Shown: positions 10,886 through 19,601 of the stretch, piece by piece
Layout: every line of letters begins with the position of its first letter
Position numbering within the stretch: the first letter of the stretch is position 1
Source: Blattamonas nauphoetae
Lineage: Eukaryota > Preaxostyla > Oxymonadida
Assembly: GCA_033064195.1 (NCBI GenBank)
Contig: JARBJD010000710.1
Coordinates: 1 to 21,139 of the forward strand
Direction: 5' to 3'
DNA length: 21,139 nucleotides
Made by a program: the position numbers and the translations under genes
Notes under the pieces: model-generated
Seen by the model: only the letters and a program-made list of their open reading frames with translations
Database searches by the model: none
What the model was told of the DNA's origin: nothing

Positions 10886-11238
10886 GACAAAATCCTCCTT
10901 TGCCCCTTCATGACCACACTGCTCCCCAACGCGGGGAGTCAGAACTTCAAACTTGGTTTTGTCTGTGTAGAAAATATCGAGGAATAGAGTTTGGGTGGTT
11001 TTCTGCTGGTGTGTTGCTTTGCACGAGTTTGATTTAACTAGCACAGGGCGAACATTGAGAAAAGGGTAAAAGGGGTAAAATGGCGCCTTGTGGCATTCAC
11101 ACCTCGCCATCCCGGAATTTCAGAAAAATAAAATTGCCCTTTTCCTTCATCCTAGCCCTGGACCAGTGCCTCTACAATTTTTCGAGGTTCATCTTGTGCG
11201 TCCGCACTGTGCAATTGGGTGTTTGGGCCAAATCAAAA
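10886..11238. other. Spacer segment without recognised features
   Basis: Base composition shifts here from AT-rich spacer to a more GC-rich sequence. Short frames exist on both strands but none shows a motif. I see no 5S rRNA gene anywhere in the spacer. Confidence 0.5.
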
Positions 11239-12732
11239 GTGAACCCACCCTACCTAGGCAAATGCACTGTACAAACCACCAAGAATTGGTCTTGTCATAT
11301 ACTTCTCTCGTTTTCAAGATTTATTTTCCCTTTTCTCCACAACCAGCCACCCCCAGACCCCACTCCAGACTTGTTCGAAAGCCCTTCCAAAACTCTACCA
11401 TGCCCCTTTCCCCCGTAGCCCTCACCCAGCCCGCGCAGCAGCCTTCACAATTTTTCAAAAAGCGCTCTTTTTGCCTCTTTTTCGCCGTATTCGCCCCACA
11501 TCTCCCCCACAGACATCGCACAAACACCCCGTTTGTTGCTGGCGGTAGCCCTGGGTGGCATTGAACTTTTGGAGAAATAAATCCTTATCGAACAAGCAAT
11601 CCGTCCACACGGGCCCTCGCAAGTTGGAAATTCAAAATGATCGATTTTTGGAACGAGCCCCACGACCCACGCAGACCCCAAAACCACCCAAACCATATTG
11701 GCACCCCTTAAAACATCTCTATTTGCCATTTTCACACTTTTTGAAATCTGATTTTCGCCGAAATCCACTTTTGCATCTCATACTTGGACTTTTCACATAC
11801 TGTGCCTACACTGCCTTTGCTCAAACTCGATTTTTCGACTTATTCCAAAGTGTTTTCGATTTTTCCAAAAACACAAACAGGTACCCCACATCACCAAACT
11901 ACCCCTGTTTAAATTTGGGACTCCAACTCCCTCTCGTTGTGGAGTACTGGGCCCACCAACTTTGGTACTTTGGCCTTCTTCAACACCGCACACCCTGTAT
12001 CTCCATATATACCCGAGATTTTCAAAACTTTTTTCTCAATTGTGCTCATATCCCATCGCAATCACCTCGTTTTGCGTGATTTCCATCGGGGTTGTGATGG
12101 GCGCGGGATGGGGATGCACACTGTGAAAATGGGGATTTTCGAAAAGTCGGGTTTTGGCTTAAAGAACACGCCACCCCGGATTCAATATTTCCGATTTTGC
12201 AAAATCTTTTATTTTCTCAAAATATCCTCAGAACACGTCGTGATGACGGTGAGAAAGTTAACTAGACATGTGCGCGTGGGCGCGTGGGGTGAACTTGAAA
12301 AACGCGAAAAAAGGCGATTTTCGCAACTTGGCACGCCCACCCACGACGACCCAGAGGAGGCTGGAACGGACGGTTTTGGCAGGATACGCGAGGGGATGGG
12401 TCGAATTATGGTGGGGTTGGGGGTGGTCTCGTGGGTACTCGTGGCGGGAGAGCGAAAAACACGATTTTTCGGATTTTTGGAACACCCAAAAAACGCCTTG
12501 TACGGCCCACAGCGCCGGATCGAGAAATTTTCAGAAAATATTTTTTCATTTTTCGACGAATCGAGGTCGATTTGACCGGAAATGATCGATTTGGGGTGAG
12601 TTGGGATGGTGCGCGCGGCGGGGGTCGATCTTGAAAAAGTTGTTTTTGTCAAAAGTGAAAAAAGTGAAGTATATGACAAGAGCATTTCTTGGTTAATACG
12701 AAAGTGCATTCGCCTAGATAGGGTGAGTTCAC
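11239..12732. repeat. Long imperfect inverted repeat in the rDNA spacer
   Basis: The left end (11239-11305) and the reverse complement of the right end (12666-12732) match at roughly 80%. Shared words include GTGAACYCACCCTAYCTAGG, AATGCACT and CTTGTCATATACTTC. Weaker similarity continues inward to about 11530 and about 12265, for example CGCTCTTTTTGCC against CGCCTTTTTTCGC, both followed by CCCCAC. The middle 0.7 kb is not clearly symmetric. Overlapping long frames on both strands (11088-11564, 11937-12575, 12209-12709) are explained by this symmetry and by TTTTCGAAAA-like low complexity rather than by genes. It could be an old foldback-type mobile element or a spacer palindrome. Confidence 0.7.
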
Positions 12733-13028
12733 GAGACCTCGGGTATATACTATAGGAGGGAGTTGGAAAAACTCTTGGACAGTGTAAAGACTCGATTTTG
12801 AAAAAAGTCTAGTCCTCTGTTGTCCAGGCTAGCACGTTGTTAATGGGATGTGGCAAGGTACGTAAAAGACTAGTAGATGTGGGCATGTTGCTATGCTCGT
12901 CCACGCGAACGACTTTGGTACCTAGGTGCAGAAAAGGACTAGTAGATGTGGGCATGTTGCTATGCTCGTCCACGCGAACGCCTTTAGTGCCTAGTAAAGT
13001 AGCTTTTCCTCATTAGCATTCAATATCT
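12733..13028 (+). repeat. Spacer upstream of rDNA unit 2 with an exact 44-bp duplication
   Basis: A 44-bp block beginning GACTAGTAGATGTGGGCATG occurs at 12868-12911 and again, unchanged, at 12937-12980, a period of 69 bp. GGTACCTAGGTGCA lies between the two. Unit 1 keeps the single GGTACCTAGGTGCA (about 2279) but not the duplicated block. Repeats directly upstream of the conserved promoter/ETS segment suggest spacer-promoter or enhancer repeats, which is an inference. Confidence 0.8.
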
Positions 13029-13561
13029 TCGGATATTGTAGTGCCTGAACTGTGATGAGATACTGTGATAAGCCATTAACCCTTTAAATAGGGTCAGTAT
13101 GGTAATCTTCAGTATTTGTTGAGAAAGTTCATTGTGAAGAAATCCTGTTAGGAATGTTGATTGAAGAATTGATGATCTTAACAGTGTATTACTTCACACT
13201 GGATGGTAATGATAATGATAGTTACTATTGTTGTTGTTACTAATTTGACAAATCACGTTCACATAGTTGGATGTTGCCTTGTATTGATTAGGGAAAAATA
13301 AAAATCAATAGTCCTTGGTCTTTGATTAAGGAATATTTGGTTAATATTGTTTCTACTATATCAAATGTATATGTAGTTGCCTTGTTATATGTATCTTTAA
13401 TTAATTGAAGCATATGTATGTGTAGGATATAGACTATATCAGTGTCTGGTGGAAGGTTGAGCTTGCTCCATTCCTAATGGACCCAGCTTTGTATTAAGCT
13501 GAGTATATAGAATTCTATGCATTTTATGAAGAAATTAGTTAAAATATGTATAAAATTGATG
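13029..13561 (+). promoter_or_regulatory. rDNA 5' external transcribed spacer and probable promoter, unit 2
   Basis: This is a second copy of 2373-2894. It differs by small indels: an extra TG near 13070, about 11 extra bases near 13103 and single-base gains near 13297 and 13409. There is also a short substituted stretch near 13220. It leads into the 18S start at 13562, as in unit 1. Confidence 0.75.
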
Positions 13562-13612
13562 AATCTGGTTGATTCTGCCAGTAGTCATATGCTTGTCTCT
13601 AAGATTAAGCCA
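13562..13612 (+). pseudogene. 18S rRNA, first 51 nt only, interrupted
   Basis: AATCTGGTTGATTCTGCCAG is followed by GTAGTCATATGCTTGTCTCT and then AAGATTAAGCCA, the same sequence as the start of the intact 18S. After GCCA the intact gene reads TGCATGTG, while here the sequence changes to CAAGCTGT. The remainder of the gene is absent from the window. The break falls between A and T of CCA^TGC, which is the step into which Helitrons insert. The gene is therefore probably interrupted rather than deleted, with the rest expected beyond the right edge. Confidence 0.85.
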
Positions 13613-13762
13613 CAAGCTGTAGGGGACCTGCTACGCATCTCCGGAAGGAATCAGTGGGAACTGATTCTTTGGGACAAAAAGATCATTCTTTGGAAGCTAT
13701 GCTGAAGTGAGGAAGATTCCAAAGAAGGATGAATGGCTCAAAGTGAATGATAAATGAAGAAG
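13613..13762 (-). mobile_element. Candidate 3' terminus of a Helitron-like element
   Basis: Read on the minus strand, this is the 150 bp between the helicase stop codon and the 18S junction. It contains a 10-bp hairpin, AAGGAATCAG/CTGATTCTTT with a 6-nt loop (13645-13654 and 13661-13670, one G.T pair). A weaker GTAG/CTAC hairpin lies 6 nt from the end. The terminal bases are CTTG followed by T of the target. Canonical Helitrons end CTRR after a hairpin and insert between A and T without duplicating the target. The insertion step and hairpins fit, but the last four bases do not fit exactly and the strong hairpin is farther from the end than usual. Confidence 0.5.
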
Positions 13763-14721
13763 TTATCCTTGCAGCAGTTCCTGATAGACTACATTCTTGA
13801 CCCTTGAGAACCGGTTCTCTCTCGTGTTGGGGATTGCTATCTTCAACCCTTCAGCGGATCGGCATCTTGACATGGCCACATACAGTTGACCATGATTGAA
13901 GAGAGGGCTTGGGATATGTATGCCCACTGTCGAGAAGCTTTGTCCCTGAGCTTTGTTGATTGTCATTGCAAAGCTCAGGCGAATGGGAAATTGAACTCTG
14001 ATGAGTTCAAAGGGCAAAGAACCATCACGATGGGATGTCGTGATGGGAGTCAGGAAGCATTTCCGTTCAGGCTCATTTGCGTAGGAGCACTGAAGGATTT
14101 TTGTTCCCATCTGGGATATGATGAGCCGGGTTCCGTTACACAGCCCATTCTCAATGTCCAGATTCCGGAGAAGCATGACAATGGCACCTTCTTTGAGTTG
14201 AAGATGGTGCGGAGGGAGGCCCGATGGTGTGAGGCTGTTCATGAACTCCGTCGTATAGCAGACAGTGTCCGTTTGTGGATTGTCGTATACGGCGGAGTCA
14301 AGACTGAAATAGTCTTTGAACTGCCCTGGAACGCGTTTGATGATCTCCTCGTTCATCCTGAATGTATCCTGGTTCTTGGAACAGAGGATGCATTTGTCTT
14401 TGAGCTCAGTGAGGTTGTCAGATGTGATCGTCTCTCGAAGATCTTTGTGATCAAGTCTGATTCGTTCACGCGATATTGGCCGATCTTCACACGATCTGTT
14501 GGGCCCCTTGAATCTCTTGTCGTCCCATCGCCCACGGAGAGAAGAAAGTTGGCAAAAGCGAGATCGTTTCCTGTGCGCATGTTGGACTCTCAATCCTGAA
14601 TGTTTCGAAAGAGCGGCCAGAGATGTGAGAACTTCATGCAATAGGCGATTGTGTCTGCTCTGCTGCCGTGTTCCACAACTGGAGGCAATTGCCTGAAGTC
14701 GCCTCCAAGAATCATCACGAT
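13763..14721 (-). pseudogene. Helitron/PIF1-like helicase, C-terminal half, broken
   Basis: This is the C-terminal half of a superfamily 1 DNA helicase of the PIF1/Helitron type. Reading on the minus strand, it opens with IVMILGGDFRQLPPV (motif III, about 14678-14721). SNMRTGNDLAFANFLLSVGDG and then LTPSGLPPHHLQLKEG follow. FPIRLSFAMTINKAQGQSF (motif V, about 13935-13990) and GQLYVAMSRC (motif VI, about 13890) come next, and it ends VKNVVYQELLQG-stop. That ending resembles the NVVYxEVL end of Helitron RepHel proteins. About 230 residues from 14450 to 13763 lie in one frame. Upstream there is an in-frame stop before SNMR and at least one frameshift near 14450. The N-terminal half is at 20597-21139, separated by the hAT-like insertion. 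No Rep (HUH) nuclease domain is within the window, so a stand-alone PIF1 remains possible. Confidence 0.88.
14714..14721. repeat. Left target-site duplication of the hAT-like element
   Basis: ATCACGAT immediately precedes the terminal inverted repeat and recurs at 20597-20604 after the right end. It fits the hAT preference nTnnnnAn. In the helicase, this site encodes the junction between PFGGIV and MILGGDFRQ. Confidence 0.93.
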
Positions 14722-14733
14722 CAGGGCTTTCCA

Positions 14734-15480
14734 CCCACGGAGCCGACTTGCTCAATTTGTTCAGATTTAAGATTTTCATGTTGATATAATTCATGCGAAC
14801 ATTACCCTTGGAGCATTCGAAACAATTTCATCTTGATAGCGAGATCAGGGATTGATCACTTCCCATATTTTCTCAATGATACAAACTTTCTAATATCACA
14901 TTCTAGTCATTCCACAATCAGAAATCGGTTCATGAAGTGATTGAAGAGACAATACTTTGACACAAACTGCCAGGAATGATCTTCTCGATGTCTCTTTTCA
15001 TCTTTCCCATCTCCCATCGAATAAGAGTGTCCAGTATGGAACTGAGAAACTTTCGCACTCTTCTTCCTCTGTCACCCACTCCTGATGATTTCATATCCAC
15101 TTTCAAAGTGCTTCGTTCTTCTTCATCCTGGCTGCGTCTACAGTGAGGACGTCGACACTTCAACAGCATCGAAGGGGGCGTGTGTCACCCGTTCGACGAG
15201 CGCAGGACATGTACGATGTTGATCGCGGCAACAACACAATCATGGATGAGTTGCAAAGTGGGCACGCAGAGAGGTGATGTTGTTGTGATCATGATTGTTT
15301 TCTGTTCCTTCCCTCTTGCCCGTGATGCGAACGACGAGTTGCGAGGTTAGCAAACAGACCGACAATGCGTTGAGAGACTGAGGTTCGAAGCGATGAGGTT
15401 CTGAGCAATTTGGATGAATAATGATGAAACAAGCAAATGAAACAGATCACTGATTGCGAGGGAGGAGCGATGTGAACGTT
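14734..15480. other. Left interior of the hAT-like element, no recognised gene
   Basis: A minus-strand frame at 14930-15169 is charged and basic (RGRRVRKFLSSILDTLIRWEMG follows a KVDMKSSGVGD stretch). It resembles part of a helical protein, but I do not recognise it. It could be the last exon of the minus-strand frames at 16302-17550. Nothing else stands out. Confidence 0.35.
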
Positions 15481-16312
15481 GCGGGCGAGGGGACGATGCG
15501 AAGGATGTGCGCGGAAGGGACGATGTGAACGATGTGCGCGGTAGGGACGATGCGAAGGATGTGCGCGGAAGGGACGATGCGAAGGATGTGCGCGAGGGGA
15601 CGATGCGAAGGATGTGCGCGGAAGGGACGATGCGAAGGATGTGCGCGAGGGGACGATGCGAAGGATGTGCGCGGAAGGGACGATGCGAAGGATGTGCGCG
15701 GAAGGGACGATGTGAACGATGTGCGCGGTAGGGACGATGCGAAGGATGTGCGCGGAAGGGACGATGTGAACGATGTGCGCGAGGGGACGATGCGAAGGAT
15801 GTGCGCGGAAGGGACGATGCGAAGGATGTGCGCGAGGGGACGATGCGAAGGATGTGCGCGGAAGGGACGATGCGAAGGATGTGCGCGGAAGGGACGATGT
15901 GAACGATGTGCGCGGTAGGGACGATGCGAAGGATGTGCGCGGAAGGGACGATGCGAAGGATGTGCGCGGAAGGGACGATGTGAACGATGTGCGCGGTAGG
16001 GACGATGCGAAGGATGTGCGCGGAAGGGACGATGTGAACGATGTGCGCGAGGGGACGATGCGAAGGATGTGCGCGGAAGGGACGATGCGAAGGATGTGCG
16101 CGGAAGGGACGATGTGAACGATGTGCGCGGTAGGGACGATGCGAAGGATGTGCGCGGAAGGGACGATGTGAACGATGTGCGCGGAAGGGACGATGTGAAC
16201 GATGTGCGCGGTAGGGACGATGCGAAGGATGTGCGCGGTAGGGACGATGTGAACGATGTGCGCGGTAGGGACGATGCGAAGGATGTGCGCGAGGGGGATG
16301 ATGAGAAGGCTG
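15481..16312. repeat. 26/27-bp minisatellite, about 30 units
   Basis: The unit is GCGGAAGGGACGATGCGAAG followed by GATGTGC (27 bp). It has two variable parts. The linker is GCGGAAGGGAC, GCGGTAGGGAC or the one-base-shorter GCGAGGGGAC. The core is GATGCGAAG or GATGTGAAC. About 30 units can be counted, with mixed order and larger blocks that recur, as expected from unequal exchange. The 27-bp units read RTSFASSLP or SHRPFRAHP on the minus strand, but the 26-bp units shift the phase, so the array is unlikely to be maintained as coding sequence. The last unit degrades at about 16295-16312. Confidence 0.95.
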
Positions 16313-17204
16313 TGTACAAACTGAGTGTGACTGGAGTCTGCTTGTTTCCGACGCGCGCGCCTGACTGTGGACTTGTTGGAGTGCTGAACGAGATGGAGGA
16401 GGACTGTGAGACTATTGTGAACGATTTGTTTGTTGAAACGGTGCAATTCTTTTCGTTATTTTTCTTCGACTCAGCCATCTTCTTCTGTATGATCAACTCC
16501 GTCTGATTGGAGCAAGTTGTGACGAACGTGTTCAATGTCTTGTCGACAAAGTCGTCGAGTATCCCCTGAATGATGTGGTCGACCGTCACCAACATCAAAA
16601 TTGTCAGAATGCCCTTTGGGATGAGAGATAAGACGGCGTTGCGAATGAAAGCGAGAAAGCTGATGATATTTTCGATTGAAGTGGGAGTGTGCGTGAGCGT
16701 GTGCGCATACGTGTGTGAGTGTGCAAGTGCATGCGTGTGAGTGTGCGTGCGTGAGTGTGCAGGCGTGCGGGTGCGTGAGAATGTGTGGGCGTGCAGGAGT
16801 GAGTATGTGTGCGCGTGCAGGAGTGTGTGTGCGTGAGTGTGTGGATGTGCATATGTGCTGGTGCGATTGTGTGTGCGTAATGCAAGTAGGAGGGAGATGA
16901 GTGTGGATCTCTTCGTCTGTTTCTGGCTCGTAATCAGGATCAGTTGAAGAGGCGTGATACTACCCAATTCCAGAAGCGTTGGTGCGAACAGAGAACTGGA
17001 GAGGAACATGAACATCGTTGAAATGTTCTCGATGATGGTGAAAGCGATGCTGGTTGACGAGGATGAATGAATTTTTGCGAGTGAGGAATGTGAGGGAGGA
17101 GTGGCGTTCTGAATGATGTCCAGGGCTGATTCTTTTATTTCCTTGTTGAGGGTCTTCTCGCTGATATCCAGATGTACATTCACGCCATCGCATTCGATCA
17201 GCAT
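16302..17204 (-). CDS. Unrecognised minus-strand reading frame with hydrophobic segments
   Basis: From ATG at 17204 an open frame runs through the GT tract and into the minisatellite, ending at 15447. Only its non-repetitive part is listed. Visible segments are an N-terminal MLIECDGVNVHLDISEKTLN, then hydrophobic FTIIENISTMFMFLSSSLFA and TLLELGSITPLQLILITS. A His/Thr-rich stretch encoded by the GT tract follows. After it come IENIISFLAFIRNAVLSLIP and TILMLVTVDHIIQGILDDFV, then a Lys-rich KKMAESKKNNEK. The segments look like amphipathic or buried helices. I recognise no family and see no catalytic motif. The frame lies inside the hAT-like element, downstream of the pogo insertion, and could be a captured host gene, a decayed element gene or chance. 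Confidence 0.3.
16680..16885. repeat. GT-rich simple-sequence tract
   Basis: About 200 bp of imperfect GTGTGYGTGAG-type repeats, almost purely GT/GC alternation with occasional A. It could adopt Z-DNA, and as RNA it has little pairing potential. On the minus strand it reads as His-Thr-rich peptide in several frames. Confidence 0.9.
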
Positions 17205-17583
17205 ATCCGAGTCTTGAAAGGAAATGTGGTTGTACCAGGAGAACGAGATGAAGAATCAAAGGAATTGTGTGTTTTAAGTCGAAGCACATGTCGATGAATC
17301 GATCCAGAATGGTGATGAGGAGTTGCATGAGGTTGTACTTGGTCAACAGCGAGTCGTTAGTGGCTTAGAGGATGGGAAAAGAGTGTTTAACACGTTTTGG
17401 GGAATCAATTGACGGAAATAGGCCGTTTATACAGAGTTTGAACGATGGGAGAGCAAGCTGTTTCGGATCCTCCAGAAAATTCAACGGAATGAATAAGGGC
17501 ACTAATCCGTCGATAAAATGCGATGAAGGACAAACTGGTGACAAGTGCAATGATGAAGAGCGCGGTTTGAGCGAAACGAGGAG
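17205..17583 (-). pseudogene. Upstream coding-like remnant, interrupted by the pogo element
   Basis: A minus-strand frame reads LVPLFIPLNFLEDPKQLALP and continues to KHSFPIL. It is cut by one stop at about 17365, then resumes in the same frame as LLTKYNLMQLLITILDRFID and further hydrophobic sequence to about 17210. There the next frame (start at 17204) takes over. The mixture of long hydrophobic helices over several adjacent frames suggests an old gene that has lost its frame, possibly with introns. The family is not recognised. The pogo element begins directly upstream at 17586-19601. Confidence 0.3.
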
Positions 17584-17585
17584 TA
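17584..17585. repeat. TA target duplication, left, of the pogo-like element
   Basis: TA immediately precedes the inverted repeat at 17586. The partner TA is at 19602-19603. Tc1/mariner/pogo elements insert into and duplicate TA. Confidence 0.85.
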
Positions 17586-19601
17586 AAGTTCGAAATTTAC
17601 CCGCGGATCGAAATTAACCCGATGGTGCAAGTTTCGACTTTTCAATCGTGTTCGTTTTGCTTCATCTCTTTCGACACTCATTCAAACGCATTTCAATTTC
17701 ATTTCGTGATTCGAAAAAAGTATCTAGAAAAGAGGACAATGGTGAGAAGAAATTCGACAGAAACTTTGAATTAGAGGTTCTCGTCCTTGTAGAAATGTCA
17801 GAAGAATGTGATGGGTCGTTTCTTTCGGTGGCAGGCGAACTGTTCGAGCTCAAGGATTGCAGTCGACGGTGAGATGGGTCCTGATTGCGTTCGTTTCAAT
17901 TTAACCACATGAAACTGAGTTTGAGTTGGCGGAGGTGGGTGGGCTGGTGGGGCTTGCATAATCATTCTCAATCGTTCAGATTTAGGAGAGTCGGATCGAT
18001 TTGTCTTTCTTCTGAGGTGTCCAGAAGGCATCCCACATATTTTGGTAGGAGATGGGTAAGGATTGGTGAGTTTGGAGGAGATTGAGGAGAGGTATCTTCT
18101 CCAACGCGATCTAACTGATGGCCCGCACCATTTTGATATTTCTGAAGATTTTTGATTAGTGCCTCAAGTGAAAGTGGGGAAATACCAGTGGCTGAGAATG
18201 ATGCACGGATAATATCAGGTGTAGTTGCTTTCACAAACGCACCTGGTAAAGCAGCGACCAGGGCTGCTTTATATTCCTGTTCCGTGCAACCTGGTGGTGG
18301 ACTGAACATTGTTGACAATACTTGCTTGAAAGTTGCGAATATATACTGATCCAGTGGAGCACAAACATGAGAGTGTGCGGCGGAATTAGAATGAGACGAA
18401 TGTTGTGATGCTTTAGTGTTCGAATTGCCTGTTCGGATGTGTGTGAAGAACAGCCGTCCGTGATTATCAGTGCTGTTTTCCCTTGTTTATTCAATCGTTG
18501 CCTGAGATTGTTGATTTCCGGGATCAACATCGATTCTACTATTTCTTCAAAATACATCTTGTCATCCAACCAGTTCCTTGCAAAATGACTTTAAATCCAT
18601 GAATTTCCAAATCAGTGAATTCATGTTTGTTAATTTTGCGGGGATATAGCAGAATGGGGAGAGGGCAATGCCTTCGTTGACACCGTGACGAACAACGTAG
18701 CATTTTCGTGTCTTGGAAGTGAAGGAGATAGTGCCACAGGATTGTCTGTCGCGGTTACCATGTGTGTTTTGTATCTTGACGAGCAATCACCGATGTTTCG
18801 TCACAATTCAGGATCAAGTCAGGATCGATGTCTAAGTCTGCTATTGTTTCTCCAAGCAATGAAATCCAAAATTTCATGGTTTGTTCGGTTGATGCTTCGA
18901 TCCTTGCATTTTCAGAGAACTTTGGTTTGCATGTGCGGAGTTCTGGGTGTCGTCCAATAAACCCGTTGATCCACTGTCTGGATAGCAAAGGTCTTGTTGG
19001 ATCATACCGTCCACTCGATTCCTCAATATCCTTTGCCTGAAGGGATTGAATGGAAAAGAACGATACTTTTTCAATATTTTTGATTTATCGATGTTTCCAG
19101 TTTCTTTGATTTCGTTTAGTGAAAACTCGACCAGCTCTTTTCTTGGTGCAATAGAAGTCGTGATGGACGACCATTCTTGGCGATGTCTCGGTTGGCCGTT
19201 TCAGCTTTCTTCCCTCTATACAGTTGATTCGTAGAACAGACGTTGGCTTTCTCGAGTAGATTTCCAGGAACTCCGTGGTCTCTTTGGATGAACAATCCAC
19301 GCTGAACACGATTTGGGATAGATCGGTACTCTAGCTGGGATGCAAGTTTTGATATTGTCGATAGCTCGGGTGGTGTGTGATTTTCTGATCTGATCATAAA
19401 AATGATATGGCCATTCCAGCACAATCACCCTCAATTTCAACGATTGTGATTTCTGTTGGTACATTCATCTCCAATTCCTCGACAAATTCAGTTCCGGACA
19501 TGAATCTTGACGTGAAAAGACATTCAACACTCACATCCATTTATCACAATCCAGTGGAGGAACCGCGGGTTAATTTCGATCCGCGGGTATATTTCGAACT
19601 T
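17586..19601 (-). mobile_element. pogo/Fot1-like transposon (2016 bp), nested in the hAT-like element
   Basis: The left terminal repeat (17586-17621) begins AAGTTCGAAATTTACCCGCG and the right one (19566-19601) is its reverse complement, with one mismatch in 36. Within each end the word TCGAAATTWACCCG occurs twice in tandem, as expected of double transposase-binding sites. TA flanks both ends. The length of about 2 kb and the DDE transposase on the minus strand are typical of pogo/Tigger/Fot1. The near-perfect ends suggest a fairly young insertion, although the transposase already has several frame breaks. Confidence 0.93.
17968..19350 (-). pseudogene. pogo/Fot1-like DDE transposase, decayed
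   Basis: This enzyme would cut and join the element's ends. On the minus strand a weak N-terminal helix-turn-helix (SKLASQLEYRSIPNRVQ, about 19340) precedes the CENP-B-type DNA-binding domain. That domain reads WINGFIGRHPELRTCKPKFS, then RIEAS, at about 18880-18975. The DDE domain follows. The first Asp is in LILNCDETSV (about 18800) and the second in ALIITDGCSSH (about 18455). The third is in CAPLDQYIFATFK (about 18330-18365), about 35 residues after the second, as in Fot1-like enzymes. The C-terminal tail is FSATGISPLSLEALI. The domains lie in different frames: breaks occur after the first Asp, before the second, and at PPHT just ahead of the third. About three to four lesions are seen, so no full-length product is expected. 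Confidence 0.88.

Noticed and set aside
11088-12709. Overlapping frames of 100-210 codons on both strands in the spacer
   Set aside because: No motifs are present, the composition is low-complexity, and similar peptides arise on opposite strands because of the inverted repeat. They are non-coding spacer.
9991-13028. A 5S rRNA gene linked to the rDNA
   Set aside because: I searched by eye for the 5S internal promoter blocks and found none.
13886-14599. A 237-codon plus-strand frame
   Set aside because: It is antisense to the helicase, whose motifs (TINKAQGQSF, YVAMSRC, LPPHHLQLKEG) are clear on the minus strand.
15481-16312. CRISPR-like regular repeats
   Set aside because: The units are contiguous 26/27-mers with no unique spacers, in eukaryotic DNA. 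It is a minisatellite.
15447-17204. A 585-codon open frame on the minus strand rich in RTSFASSLP / SHRPFRAHP repeats
   Set aside because: The C-terminal two-fifths is translation of the minisatellite, whose 26-bp units shift phase. The His-Thr stretch is the GT tract. Only the non-repetitive part (16302-17204) is kept, at low confidence.
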